This document shows, one piece after another, positions 11,561 to 21,860 of a stretch of DNA of 64,000 bases. Where the stretch lies: positions 105,416,545-105,480,544 of the forward strand of contig OU015495.1 of NCBI GenBank assembly GCA_907164885.2. Direction: 5' to 3'. How positions within the stretch are numbered: position 1 is the first letter of the stretch; each line of letters begins with the position of its first letter. Origin of the DNA: Dolomedes plantarius (taxonomy: Eukaryota > Arthropoda > Arachnida > Araneae > Dolomedidae). The position numbers and the translations under genes were made by a program. The notes beneath the pieces are model-generated. The model was not told the origin of the DNA and did no database searches. It saw only the letters and a program-made list of their open reading frames with translations.

Positions 11561-12214
11561 TCCTTGCTTCTACACCACCCTGCATTAGGGTTAGGCCACC
11601 TGGGCATGAAGTTTGGAAATCATTTTCATCTCCGCGCACTCTTGCTTTCTTGATACAGCGAAGAAATGTGCAAGCAAAAAAAGCCTTATACATCTAGGCT
11701 AACTGACTTTATCTCAGGCTGGTTTCACTGTAAGGGGCTTAATAATAAAACACAGAGTAAAGTAAATTCGTTAATGATGAAGACATCTCGTCTTAAAAAT
11801 TTAATGAACAATATCTTCAGTTAACATACATCAAGCTAGCTAACAAGTTACATGGTGACTTACTTATATATATAGCACAATTACATACTCAGTAAAAGTA
11901 AAGTCAGATACCATGCTGACGTCACAACCAATCAGCTATTATTGCATAGTCGTAGGACTTTGAAAGTTAAAGTAATATTGTTATGACCGAAAATAAAGGT
12001 TAATTCCAACTCTTTATTTACATCTTATTTACATTTTATAATGAATGCAAAATCTTACACACACGCTTCCTGCTCACCAACCCGTTCATGTTCTCCGGTT
12101 TCCACACCTCGCTCACCAAAGGACGTGAGCCGCGAACTTTACAGAACCCAACTTAGTTTCTAGCGCAGCCTGGTAACACATGTATTCGAAATGATAGTAG
12201 GCTGCGCACAGTAA

Positions 12215-12445
12215 CTTAAGCCGTGCAAAAGCACTTGTCGTGAAGACATTCGCCTATAATATACCGCAGTTTTTCGCTGGCCATTTTATTATGGGGGCAC
12301 GATATAGGTGGACCAACAATGCCCCTTATGAAGGGACGACACAAAAGGAAGTATTTTAGTGGCGTGACCCTGGGATTCGATCCGAACACCTTAAGTACCG
12401 AAAGCCAGAGCGCTGTACCACAAGGCCGCCACAGGCCGTGCGTAA
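12215..12445 (-). repeat. tRNA-derived SINE-like unit
   Basis: On the minus strand a head with GGCCTTGTGGTACAGCGC (A box) and GGATCGAATCCCAG (B box) is separated by CTTTCGGTACTTAAGG, followed by an unrelated body. The TCGGTACT(A/T)AAG linker recurs in the tRNA-like sequence near 47.6 kb, and TTCGGTACTGAGG at 60.9 kb, which suggests one SINE superfamily. Confidence 0.5.
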
Positions 12446-14325
12446 AAAAAAGTACAAGAGTTTTAATATGCAGCACTTAATTTTTTTTTAAATGTTTGAA
12501 ACAGACGCTGATCGAAATGTGCAGATAATAAATTTTTCTACGGAGGCGCAAGTGTCATTTAAGAACTTTACTAGTAATTTTTCTTTGAAAAGAGGATTTT
12601 TTAAGTATGCAGAACCTGACTCTCAATCCTTTTTTACACTAAACTCATTCCCATGCGTCTGAAAACTTTGCACAATGTAATAATTTCATTAACAGTTATA
12701 GAAAATTTCAGAATCCATATGTCATGGTCGAAATTTGCATTCCATCCGAAGATAGATCGATCGATCTGCAAGAATTCGAATTTAACCGAGAAGTACTCAA
12801 TTGAATTGATTCGCGAAGTGAATTCATTCCATTCGGTATGTGTTCCCCGAGGCAGATAACTCCGATTTGCGAACTCTCAATAGAGTTCAATTTAAACGTA
12901 AGCAGGCGAATTCGTCAGCTGTCAATACATAAATTTTCCCGAAGGTGAGGAACGAGTTTGCTCCAGATATGTTTTAATAAGAAATAATACTTCTTTATTC
13001 AGTAAATTCAATTCAGCCACCAGGGAATCTATCAGTTGTCAATAATGATAAAAGCTGGAACGGCCGCGTTCGATTTTAACGATCGCAAAGGAGTAAAACT
13101 TGTTGACGTTATAACTATTCGTCTGCCCAGTTATTATCAGAGTGGTCTGCGCCATTTGGTTTGAAAATTCCTTTTGGCATTTGTGATTTTACAAAGTTAA
13201 TTGCGTTTAAATCGATAGGCTGGTTTTCCAAAGCGATACGTTTCAAGCGAAGTACATGTACGCAGCATTCGTCTAGCTCGTTAATTTTGAGCCTATATTT
13301 TTTTAAACGAAAATTAAAAGGTGAAATTGGTCTGCTACCTATTAATTTCAGCCATCCTGACTATAATTTTCAATAAAACTGTGTAATGTCAAATTTTGAA
13401 GTAATTTAATTAATCTTTAAGGCATTAAACCAGGAAATGGATAGCAGGGTGTATTTTTTCGCGGATATATCGGAGAAGGGGAAATCTTTTAACTTGTAAA
13501 CACACAATATTTCTCCCTAGTATCATGTAGTCATTCTATCAAGGATGAACAAAAGAGTTATAACAAGGGTCGAAAAGTAAATTATAGTAATTAAATAGCA
13601 TCGAATCGTACCACATTCTGTCATCACGTGAACGAAAGACTAGCAATATGAGTGGAAAGATAAATTCCAGTTACACGGGATATCACCACGTGACCCTCAA
13701 AATTTTACATTAAAGGTGAAAGATAAATTATATTTGTTTAGGGATCAATAATTTATTATTAAAAATATTTATATATGAACATAATATTTGATGACTAGAA
13801 AACAGTCAGCTGCGGAAATGCGGGCATCGATTCGTCTGACATGACCATCTCTTCGTGTAAAATGCTGAGATCATGTGATCAGTAAACCGAACTTTGAATT
13901 TTTATTCTTTTTGGAGTCGGCTTTTGGTTTTCGTAGAGGGAAAACGGAAAGTAATATTGAAAAACATATTCTGTCGGCAAAAATGCCTATAATCAAGTCT
14001 ATTTTTTTGTTAACTATTCGTATATTCAGTGGATATAAGTGCATCATGAAAGATGCGTATATGTGAACCAAATAATTCATTAAATCAGAATTCATCGGCT
14101 TTTGGTTATTCCTTTGTGTCCGAGTGCATAATTACTCTGTAGTGGAAAGAAATGGAGAGGTGAGTACAAAAATCAATTATTCTTTTGGTTAGTCCAGTAA
14201 AATCAAATTCTTAGTCGAATTACATTCTTTAATTCAACAATTTTAATTGAAAGATAAATCAATAAAAATACTTTCCTTTTTATCATTTCACTTTTTGTTT
14301 CGTTTCAAATCAATTAATTCATAAC
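12446..14325. other. AT-rich DNA, no supported gene
   Basis: Short ORFs on both strands (60-74 codons) overlap and look like chance. A block at about 12735-12800 (GCATTCCA..CGAA, ATCGATC, CAAGAATTCGAATTT) weakly resembles 5735-5790, which may be an ancient dispersed repeat. Confidence 0.4.
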
Positions 14326-14580
14326 CCGGCTAGGATTTCGAATCCGGCCTGAGGATTTGAAACCTCCAGCGTCTGAGTAGAACGTTCCTCCAATACTCTG
14401 TTGTACGTCGTTTTCAACATCCAACATCTCTAGCCTGGCTAGTGATATACAACTACCTCATTTACTTATGCTGCTTAAGCTCTTCGCTTATACTGCTAGA
14501 GCCACCGCCAACCATTTTTCTTCATTAAAATCCCACATTGGCGGGAGTTGCATCAGCAAAAAAAAAAAAAAAAAAAAAGT
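14326..14580 (+). repeat. Possible retroposed sequence with A-rich tail
   Basis: A B-box-like GGATTCGAAATCC is readable on the minus strand at about 14330-14345. The plus strand ends in about 20 A residues (14560-14578), followed by a second A run. The A tail suggests a retroposon in plus orientation. No target duplication was found. Confidence 0.35.
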
Positions 14581-15322
14581 TCGCCAGAAAAAAAAAGCGG
14601 TTGAAAATTAAAAAGCATTAAGCCTTTTGCTCTTCATCTCATTTGAAATAATTCCCCAGTAAGATCAATATATGAACCGCTCACTTACCAAATCTTATTT
14701 AGTCCAGGAACCAAAAGGTGGAGAAAAGTGATAAAATAAAATACATCGTTTTTAAAATTCCTTTTAAAGTGTAAGTTCAAATAAACATCGTAGAATGTAT
14801 TATTACAGATGTAGAATACTTATAAGATAGAATATCCTTGGAATAATCATTATTATTATTACAATTTATGCATGACTGAGGGAGTTAATCGATTTCTCAA
14901 TCTAAAACGAAGTAATGACATCAAATTCAGTCTTCATATTATTCTTTTACTAAAGAAATAAAATTAAAATAATTGTTTAATAATAAAGTACTTACTTCTG
15001 CAGCAGTTAGACTGTAACTAATTTATTTTACATTTTTGGGATGAAACAGTACTAAACAATTTACCATTATCATCAAGTACTTGCATCTGCATTTGAATTA
15101 TATTATTTCAGCTATTAGAGTATGAAATTAACTTGATTGGATTGTAGAATAAATTACTTATTATTCGATGGCTAAAAATTATTTGTCATCTAGTGGTCAT
15201 AATCCTTGTTATTTGGGATATTCATTATGAATATAAAAAGTTCAAGGAGTCAATCAAGTGTTTTGACACTAAAATCTAAAAAAAATTAAAAAATTGGACT
15301 TGATTAGGCTTGAGAATGGTTC

Positions 15323-15715
15323 GGGAGTAGTCTACATTTGTGTGCAAGGCCCGCCATCTTGGATAGTTTTGGCGCCAATTTTGGCGATTTTTACAAAATG
15401 TTATATTCCTGGGGTCAGTCAACCGCCGGCTACACCTTGAATATGCTAGCTGTAGCGATCAGTACAACAAACCTACCTCTTGCTGATGAAAATCTTAAGC
15501 GCAAATGGCATAACCTTTACATCACTGGGGTCCGACAACCGCCAGCTACGCCATGAGTATGCTGGCTGTAGCGATCAGTAAAACAAACCTACCGCTGACT
15601 GTAGGAAAATCGTAAGCGCAAATGGCCTAAGTGTTACATCACTGGAGTCCGTTAACTGCCAAAATGGGGAACAATCCAAGATGGCGGACCTTGCACACAA
15701 ATCTAGACTCTCTCC
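15323..15715. mobile_element. MITE with 33-bp TIRs and internal tandem repeats
   Basis: The ends are inverted copies of ATTTGTGTGCAAGG.CCGCC followed by ATCTTGGAT. Each arm is about 33 bp with two or three mismatches. Inside, a unit of 116-117 bp beginning CTGG.GTC starts at 15409, 15525 and 15642, the last copy being truncated. No transposase is encoded. The superfamily is unclear, because no clean target duplication could be chosen. Confidence 0.75.
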
Positions 15716-15759
15716 AGTGGCCCATATATTACACCAATTTAGACACAACGATTTAAAAT

Positions 15760-15811
15760 TATAATAATAATAATTAATATTATTATTGTTATTATTATTA
15801 TTATTATTATT
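15760..15811. repeat. ATT-rich microsatellite
   Basis: ATA/ATT triplets are interrupted by single substitutions. The tract directly adjoins the target duplication at the LINE 3' end. Confidence 0.85.
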
Positions 15812-15823
15812 ATCGTGTCAATG

Positions 15824-16398
15824 TTCTTCTTCTTAGTTGACATTACAGCCCGTGATGGGCCTTAGCCTGCCGCACAATCCCTTTCCAGATTACTCTATCT
15901 CCAGTCTTCCCCTTCCAGTTGGTTATCTTCAGACATTTTAGGTCATTCAACACATCATCTAACCATCTTTTTTTTTGTCTTCCCCTTGGTCTGTTGCACA
16001 TTGGCTTCCAGGATAAGAATTTTGTCACTCGCTTATCAGTTTGTCTCTCGATGTGGCCGAGCCAAGATATTCGTTGTGCTTTAATAAATTTTACTATGTC
16101 TTTGCATTTTATGAGGGCTTCTATTTCCTTATTAGTTCTTATTCTCCATAGATTACTATTTACCTGAATTGGTCCATATATCTTCCTCAAAATTTTACGT
16201 TCAAATATTCTTAAGTTATTAATATCTTTTAATGTCAGGGTCCAAGTCTCACAACCATATGTTACCACAGGCCGGATAATTGTTTTGTATATCTTTAACT
16301 TGATTACTTTAGGGATTAGTTTATTTCTTAAAAGATGTCGATATGAAAAATAGCATTTGTTCCCTTTTAGGATTCTGCAATTAATCTCTTCTGAAGTA
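15824..16398 (-). pseudogene. 5'-truncated LINE, C-terminus of reverse transcriptase ORF
   Basis: The minus-strand frame is open through the whole insert and ends at a stop at about 15843. Its start reads ILKGNKCYFSYRHLLRNK, then IYKTIIRPVVTYGCETWTL, FERKILRKIYGP, RISWLGHIERQ and RGRQKKRWLDDV. These are the hallmarks of the region after the polymerase core in many RTE/BovB-like non-LTR elements. The YxDD catalytic part is absent, so it is a dead 5' truncation of about 575 bp. The 12-bp duplication ATCGTGTCAATG lies at 15812-15823 and 16399-16410. On the element strand the 3' end is an (AAG)n run. The unbroken frame and perfect duplication point to recent insertion. The clade assignment is from recall. 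Confidence 0.85.
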
Positions 16399-16410
16399 AT
16401 CGTGTCAATG

Positions 16411-17296
16411 CGTTGAATTAAATTTCCAGTCCCTCAAATTTATAAGATTGCAATAAATTACGATAGTTAAAAATTCAGAAATTTTTGCCTCCATAAATTG
16501 CTTAAAAGATTAAATACAAAGTATAGATTTTCCAGTAGAGAGTTTCATATGAAACAAAATAACATGCATATTTAAAAAGATAAGCAGCATTATACATATT
16601 TATAACGTAGTATAAAATTAAAGTAAATTAAAATTTTAAATAGGATATTTTTATGCATTTAATAACTAAGGTGTTTGAAAACTAATTTTTAATAATTCTG
16701 TTTTTGCAAACATGCAAAAAACGTATTTAAATAATTAAAGGCTGTTGTTAACCTAACAAATTACCTCTTTTTTTAAAGTTCATTAAGTAAATCATACTAT
16801 GTGATTGCCAAAGGTAGTTTAAGTTTTTTATTATATTCTAAAATACTCTTGTTTGCAATATAATTGGTAATATTATATTTAATTATTGAATTTCTATCTC
16901 TTATTGATATATTAGCATTTTTGCGTTGACTTCCAAACGTACAATTTTGGCGTCCTATATATTTACCAATAAAATGACCATCTGAAAATTTATTCATGGT
17001 GCCTATTTTGAAGAACGCGCCAAAGTTGCTTCCTAATCTACAATAATATCAATTATAATATCAATTAGGATTATAATTTTCATTATAGTTATAATATCAA
17101 TTAGGACACGTATGCACATAAAGAGAACATTAAGCTATTAATATATTTAAATGCTAAAAAACTTTGGTTTGCTTTAAAATAATTTCACCTCTTCTAAATA
17201 TAATAAAAACTTACAATGCATTATAGGCCTTATATATTCAGATGTAAGGGTACTTACGTATATCCCGTCGACTAAAAACTGTCGCTAAACGATATA
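16411..17296. other. AT-rich DNA, no gene seen
   Basis: Only simple AT-rich text, including an imperfect repeat of TATAATATCAATTA at about 17041-17105. A 66-codon minus ORF at 16797-16997 has no recognisable motif. Confidence 0.45.
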
Positions 17297-17791
17297 CAGT
17301 GGACTCTCGTTAATTCGAACTCGGTTAATTCGAACTTTCGGTTAATTCGAACTAATCCAAAGGCCCCAGAAAACTTGTATTGGAGTTAATGTTAAAAATA
17401 TCTCATTAATTCGAACTAAATTTTTATCACTTCGGTTAATTCGAACTAAAAATTTGACCAAAAAAAATTCTTTTTCCTCATTTAATGGAGAAAATACACA
17501 CTGTATTTATTATTTTGTGTGTCAAAATTTCTCTTCTGTGTAAAGAGGCACATGCCTGCATTCCTAGACTATTGCATGTCCGCTAAACGTTAGTAGCTAT
17601 TGTCCTTCTTATTAGTGCTAAACGGAAAAAGCAATTTTCCTTTATTTGGATCGATTTTCTTAGAATTTCAGAAAAACTAGTCTTTACTACAGATTCTATG
17701 GAGCTGCGTGAGTTATAACTGCAGTGCAAACAAGTTAATGTGGTCTAGTTTTTCTTCCTCATTGTGTGGTGTGAATGTGTAAAAATTCAGG

Positions 17792-18478
17792 ATGTCTACA
17801 CGTGGAAAGTACAAAACCCCAACTTTGGAGACAAAGGTAGAAATTTTAAAGAAAGTAGAGAATGGCGAATGTAAAACAAAGTTAGCAGCTGACTATAGAA
17901 TTTTAAAAAATGCCTTGTCAACTAATTTGAAAAACAAGGAGTCAATTTTAGATTCATGGGAAAAATTAAAATTTACTAGAGGAAGGAAACGCATGGGAAA
18001 TGCGTCCCAAGAAGTTCTAGAAAAAGCTCTACTGCTATGGTTCCACGATGTTAGATCTCGAAATTTTCCGATAAATGGACCCCTAGTGCTGACGAAGGCT
18101 GATGAATTGACAATTAGAATGGGTATTGAAGATTTTAAATGCAGTGATGGAAGGCTTTCTCGATTTAAGTCAAGGCACAATATTTCTTATCAAACTGTAT
18201 GTGGCCAAAGATCTGATGTAATCGAAGACGTATGCACTAATTTCGGTAGGAAACTGCCAGGGCTTTTCTCTACTTACCTGCCGAAAGATATGTTTAATGC
18301 GGCCATAATGGACAAAGCCATAATGGACTCTATTAAAACTCTGAAAGCATTTATTCAGATGGAACCTTCCTCTGAAAATGAATTGAAATGTTCACTTCAA
18401 ATCGAGAAGATGGCTGAACAATGTAGGCATCATAAACAGAACCAAACATCCATTTTACAGTTTTTCCCCAAAGTGTAA
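17792..18478 (+). CDS. pogo/Tigger-like transposase lacking the DDE core (228 aa)
   Basis: The intact ORF starts MSTRGKYKTPTLETKVEILK. Residues about 8-55 match the N-terminal psq/CENP-B-type helix-turn-helix. Residues about 72-140 (VLEKALLLWFHDVRSRNFPI, SDGRLSRFKSRHNIS) match the second CENP-B/Tc5 DNA-binding domain. Family members then reach FNADETGL, where the first catalytic Asp sits. Here the sequence reads FNA at 168-170 and jumps to a C-terminal tail (IKTLKAFIQ..TSILQFFPKV). The whole DDE region is gone, but the frame is kept. A 12-bp word, GCCATAATGGAC, is duplicated exactly at the junction (18302-18313, 18317-18328). Family proteins are usually about 450-600 aa. The ATG follows AATTCAGG, and AATAAA lies at 18490, just after the stop. 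The product could bind element ends but not cut DNA. Whether it is expressed is unknown. Confidence 0.85.
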   Translation: MSTRGKYKTPTLETKVEILKKVENGECKTKLAADYRILKNALSTNLKNKESILDSWEKLKFTRGRKRMGNASQEVLEKALLLWFHDVRSRNFPINGPLVLTKADELTIRMGIEDFKCSDGRLSRFKSRHNISYQTVCGQRSDVIEDVCTNFGRKLPGLFSTYLPKDMFNAAIMDKAIMDSIKTLKAFIQMEPSSENELKCSLQIEKMAEQCRHHKQNQTSILQFFPKV

Positions 18479-18489
18479 TTCATATTTTT

Positions 18490-18495
18490 AATAAA
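18490..18495 (+). promoter_or_regulatory. Polyadenylation signal of the pogo-like ORF
   Basis: AATAAA lies 12 bases after the TAA stop of the 228-aa ORF and inside the right terminus of the transposon. Confidence 0.6.
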
Positions 18496-18716
18496 AGCTT
18501 ACTTTATACTGCATATCTTCTGCTTCATTTTATGATTAAGGTTATATATTTTCTCTTAACATCGGATAATTCGAACTTCGGATAATTCGAACTTTTTTTC
18601 CGAGAACCTTTGAGTTTGAATTAACGAGCGTCCACTGTATATGATTTAGCACCACTAATGGTTAATAGTACAAAACATTAATGAGAATATTTTAAGAACA
18701 ACTATCTTTAAACTTT

Positions 18717-18928
18717 TTTTAACGTAGTATTACGTTCCTCAATAACGGTCCTTCGGAGAGAAAAAAAATTATCCTGCGTCGCGAGTTATAATTCTGGCAG
18801 CGTGCCAAACCCAGTAGCAGTAAGCAGTTAAGCAGAAATGTACCAAAGTGCGTAAAAAAACAGGTAAGCAACGATAAGAAATCCTACGTTAATAACCCGC
18901 GGTAGTTTCGTTAGAAGAGACTACCTGA
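18717..18928 (+). mobile_element. Helentron-like element, copy B (no TA tract)
   Basis: It begins TTTTTAACGTAGTATTACG and continues through TAACGGTCCTTCGGAG, GAGTTATAATTCTGGCAGCG, CCAAACCCAG, AGAAATGTACC and CAGGTAAGCAACGATAAG. It then gives the inner inverted copy AATCCTACGTTAA and the GGTAGT..ACTACC hairpin before CTGAA. It has both halves but lacks the central TA microsatellite seen in copy D. Confidence 0.75.
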
Positions 18929-20577
18929 AATATTTCTTCTTCTGTGAGGATGCTTGGCACCGAATAATTTACTGTAATACACACATATCGAATGACTTTG
19001 AATCGCTTTATCTAGGGAGTAACAAAAAAAGGCTTTAATAATTTTAGTGTTAATTATGTTTTATTACTTTTCTAACTAGTATTTAAATATCTGATACTTT
19101 ATATTTTAAAAGTCAGTTTTTATTCGTATTTAGTTTCAGTCAATTATTTATTTATACATTATGAACAGACTAAAAACAAGGCAGAAGCAAATCATGTCGA
19201 ACATGAAAGTAACAAAGCAGGTGTAAATGCAACGCAGGGAAGCCCACAGTAATCCACATGCTTTTCGCATGAGGTTCACGAAAAGCATTCTTTTATATAC
19301 ACCAAACAGTGCCCCTGTAGGACAAAAATAAGTCAAAATAAGATAAGCAGTACGGCAGTGAATATGCAAATACGGACACTACCGTAAACAAACTTTGCAT
19401 AAATTTTTAATGTCTCATGAAAAACTTGGCGTTTCTTTCAGTAATATCCAAAGCATTGTTGGCTGTAAATCATACCGTTTGGCGACAGCTTTTGGTCGAT
19501 GGGATAGATACGTAACTACTGATGTAAGAAACCTCTATTCCCAAATTAAATGAAGAAATCTAATATTTTTTGTGTGTTTCGACGTAATATGCCGCAAATG
19601 TAATGTTTATTATCTATCCTTTGAAAAGATATTTCATGCACCACCAAGAAAACGATTAAATATTTTTCAAAGACAATTATTAGTTTTTCATTGGTGGGGA
19701 TTACTTTTAAATGTTGTAAGTAAGCATCGAAAAGCAACAGTGTTTCATAAATATTAATGAGCAGTAATATATAAAAGTGGGAATTCAAATATTTAAATTC
19801 TTTAACGCAAATTTCATAGTTACAAATGCGCTATATAAAATTGCAGCAGTAATAACGCTAAAATGAATGTTTTGAATGAAAATATACTGAATTTGTAATA
19901 ACTGACAGACGCATTTAACTTTGGAGTGATATTTAGATTTTTTCCTTCTCCAAAATTTCCACTCCGTGACTAAATTATCTTATCAAAAAATTCTAAGAAT
20001 TCATGCAAATTAACCTCAACGATTAAGTTGAATCATAATTGAACAATAACGACACAGCGGATGATAAATTTGCTATTGTAAACAAATCCAGTGAAACAAA
20101 GTGTCCGAGATCTCTTTTCGTTTGAGTTATTTAATTTCGGTAGCACATAACAGAAGGTAATGCAGACGTATATATAAATAGAAAATAAAATCTGTAAAAG
20201 GGGCTTGTTTAGTTAGTCCTAAAAATAACGATAAGATATTTATAATTTAATAGGGATCAAAAATGAAAAACACTTCATTCTGTAAATACGTCAAAAAATA
20301 GGAAAAAACTGATAGAGGAATACTTATGACATCAGAAAATGAAAAGCGACTCTATATACTTATGGTACGCCAGATCTGATAGTCACCAGAAATATTTGCA
20401 AGCAATATAAAGGAGTGATAAAATATAATAGTAATGGTTTGAATTGAAATTCTACCTGTGAAAAGTCACGTGCAAAAATTGAAGAAATAAACCTAAGAGT
20501 GTCACAGAAAACGTTTAGATTTAATCATTCACTCAAAGACATGACACTGGTGTAAAACATCATTATAAACACACACA
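18929..20577. other. AT-rich DNA, no gene seen
   Basis: No motif-bearing ORF or paired termini were recognised. Confidence 0.45.
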
Positions 20578-20578
20578 A

Positions 20579-20616
<38 letters not shown>

Positions 20617-20617
20617 A
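20578..20617. repeat. TA then TG microsatellite
   Basis: (TA)n passes into (TG)n, and the tract ends exactly at the left terminus of a Tc1-like element. A matching CA/TG tract follows the right terminus, so the element sits inside a microsatellite. Confidence 0.9.
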
Positions 20618-21815
20618 CGCTGAAGAGCCAGAAAAACTGGTACACCTGCATAATATCGTGTAGGACCCTCACGAGCACGCAGATGTGCTGCAAAACCAAG
20701 TGGCATGGACTCGACTAATGTCTGAAGGTATCCTGGAGGCAATTCACAGCATGAATCCTGCAGGACAGTCCACAAATCCATAGGAGTGCGAGGGGTGGAG
20801 ATCTCTTCTGAACAGCACATTACAAGGCATCCCAGATATGCTCAATAATGTTCATGTCTCGGGATTAGAGTGGCCAATGGAAGTGTCTAAAGTCAGAGAA
20901 GTGATCCTGGAGCCACTCAGTAGCAACTTTCGACGTGTGGGGTGTCCCATTGTCCTGCTGGAATTGTCCAAGTCCATCGGAATGGACAATGGACATGAAT
21001 GGGTGTAGATGATCGGACAGGATGCCTATGTACCCCTCACCTAAAAGACGTATCAGGAGTCCCATATTACGCCAACTGCACACACCCCATACCATCACAG
21101 AGGCTCCGCCAGCTTCAATAGTCCCCTGTTGACATGTACGGTCCATGGATTCGTGAGGTTGTCTCCATACCCGTGCACGTCCATCCGCGCAATACAATTG
21201 CAAACGGACTCGTTAGACGAGGCAACGTGTTTCCAGTCATCAACAGTTCAATGGAGGTATTGGCGGGCCCAAGCAAAGCGTAAAGCTTTGTGCCGTGCAG
21301 TCAACAACGATCCAGAAGTGGACCTGTGGCTCCAAAAGTCCATATCAATGACGGTCCGTTGAACAGTTCGTAGGCTGACGCTTGTTGATGCCCCAGCATT
21401 GAAATACGAAGCAATTTGAGGAAATGTTGCACGCCTGTTTCGTTTAAGGATTCTCGTCAGTCATCGACGGTCTCGTTCATTCAAGATCTTTTTCCGGCCG
21501 CACCTCTGTCGGAGATGTAATGTGTTTACCGGATACCTGATATTCATGGTTCACTCGTGAAACGGTCGTGCGCGAAAATCCAAATTCTATTGCTACTTCG
21601 GAGATGCTATATCCCATATCTCGTGCGCCAACTATAACAGCACGTTCAAAGTCACATAAATGGTGCCATTGTAGCAGCAGGAACCGATCTGACAGGTTCG
21701 CCAGATACCTAATGTTTTATATAGGCACTGCCGACCACATCGCGTTACTCTGATTGGTTCCATATCTCCGTTATTTGCATACGCATTCCTGTATCAGTTT
21801 TCTAGCTCTTCAGTG
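20618..21815 (-). mobile_element. Tc1-like DNA transposon, degenerate
   Basis: The left end is CGCTGAAGAGCCAGAAAAAC and the complemented right end is CACTGAAGAGCTAGAAAACT. TA occurs at 20616-20617 and 21816-21817, giving a 1198-bp element in the normal Tc1 size range. The minus strand carries a full-length but frameshifted DD34E transposase. Both ends lie in dinucleotide repeats. Confidence 0.92.
20640..21690 (-). pseudogene. Tc1-like transposase pseudogene
   Basis: From the 5' side (high coordinates), a helix-turn-helix segment reads CDFERAVIVGARDMGYSISE, then EVAIEFGFSRTTVSRV. It breaks at a stop after RPEKDLE. The DDE domain resumes in other frames: RLQLYCADGRARVWR, SVMVWGVCSW, QFQQDNGTPHTSK, then a stop before MNIIEHIWDAL. 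The first catalytic Asp reads as Asn (AAC before GAGTCC); the second Asp (QQDN) and the Glu (IIEHIW) remain. Several frameshifts and stops show it is dead. Such enzymes cut and paste the element into TA sites in the nucleus. Confidence 0.85.
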
Positions 21816-21860
21816 TATATAAACACACACACACGCATACACGTGTGTGTGTGTGTGTTA
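21816..21860. repeat. CA/TG microsatellite
   Basis: (CA)n then (TG)n with a GCATACACG interruption, directly after the right Tc1-like terminus. Confidence 0.85.

Larger units (their letters stand above)
17297..18637 (+). mobile_element. pogo/Tigger-like DNA transposon
   Basis: TA dinucleotides at 17295-17296 and 18638-18639 flank CAGTGGACTCTCGTTAATTC at the left and its near inverse at the right (complement CAGTGGACGCTCGTTAATTC). The termini carry repeated copies of a TTAATTCGAACT word: about five at 17309-17450 and two as ATAATTCGAACT at 18564-18592. These are likely transposase-binding sites. The TA target and CAGT..CTC ends are those of pogo/Tigger (Tc1/mariner superfamily). The 1341-bp element encodes one ORF that lacks the catalytic core, so it is non-autonomous. 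Confidence 0.92.

Noticed and set aside
15919..16167. 82-codon plus-strand ORF
   Set aside because: It is antisense to the LINE reverse transcriptase frame, which has clear motifs.
16797..16997. 66-codon minus ORF with a lysine-rich peptide
   Set aside because: No domain, AT-driven composition, and no start or splice support.
21129..21362. 77-codon plus-strand ORF in the Tc1-like element
   Set aside because: It is antisense to recognisable transposase segments on the minus strand.
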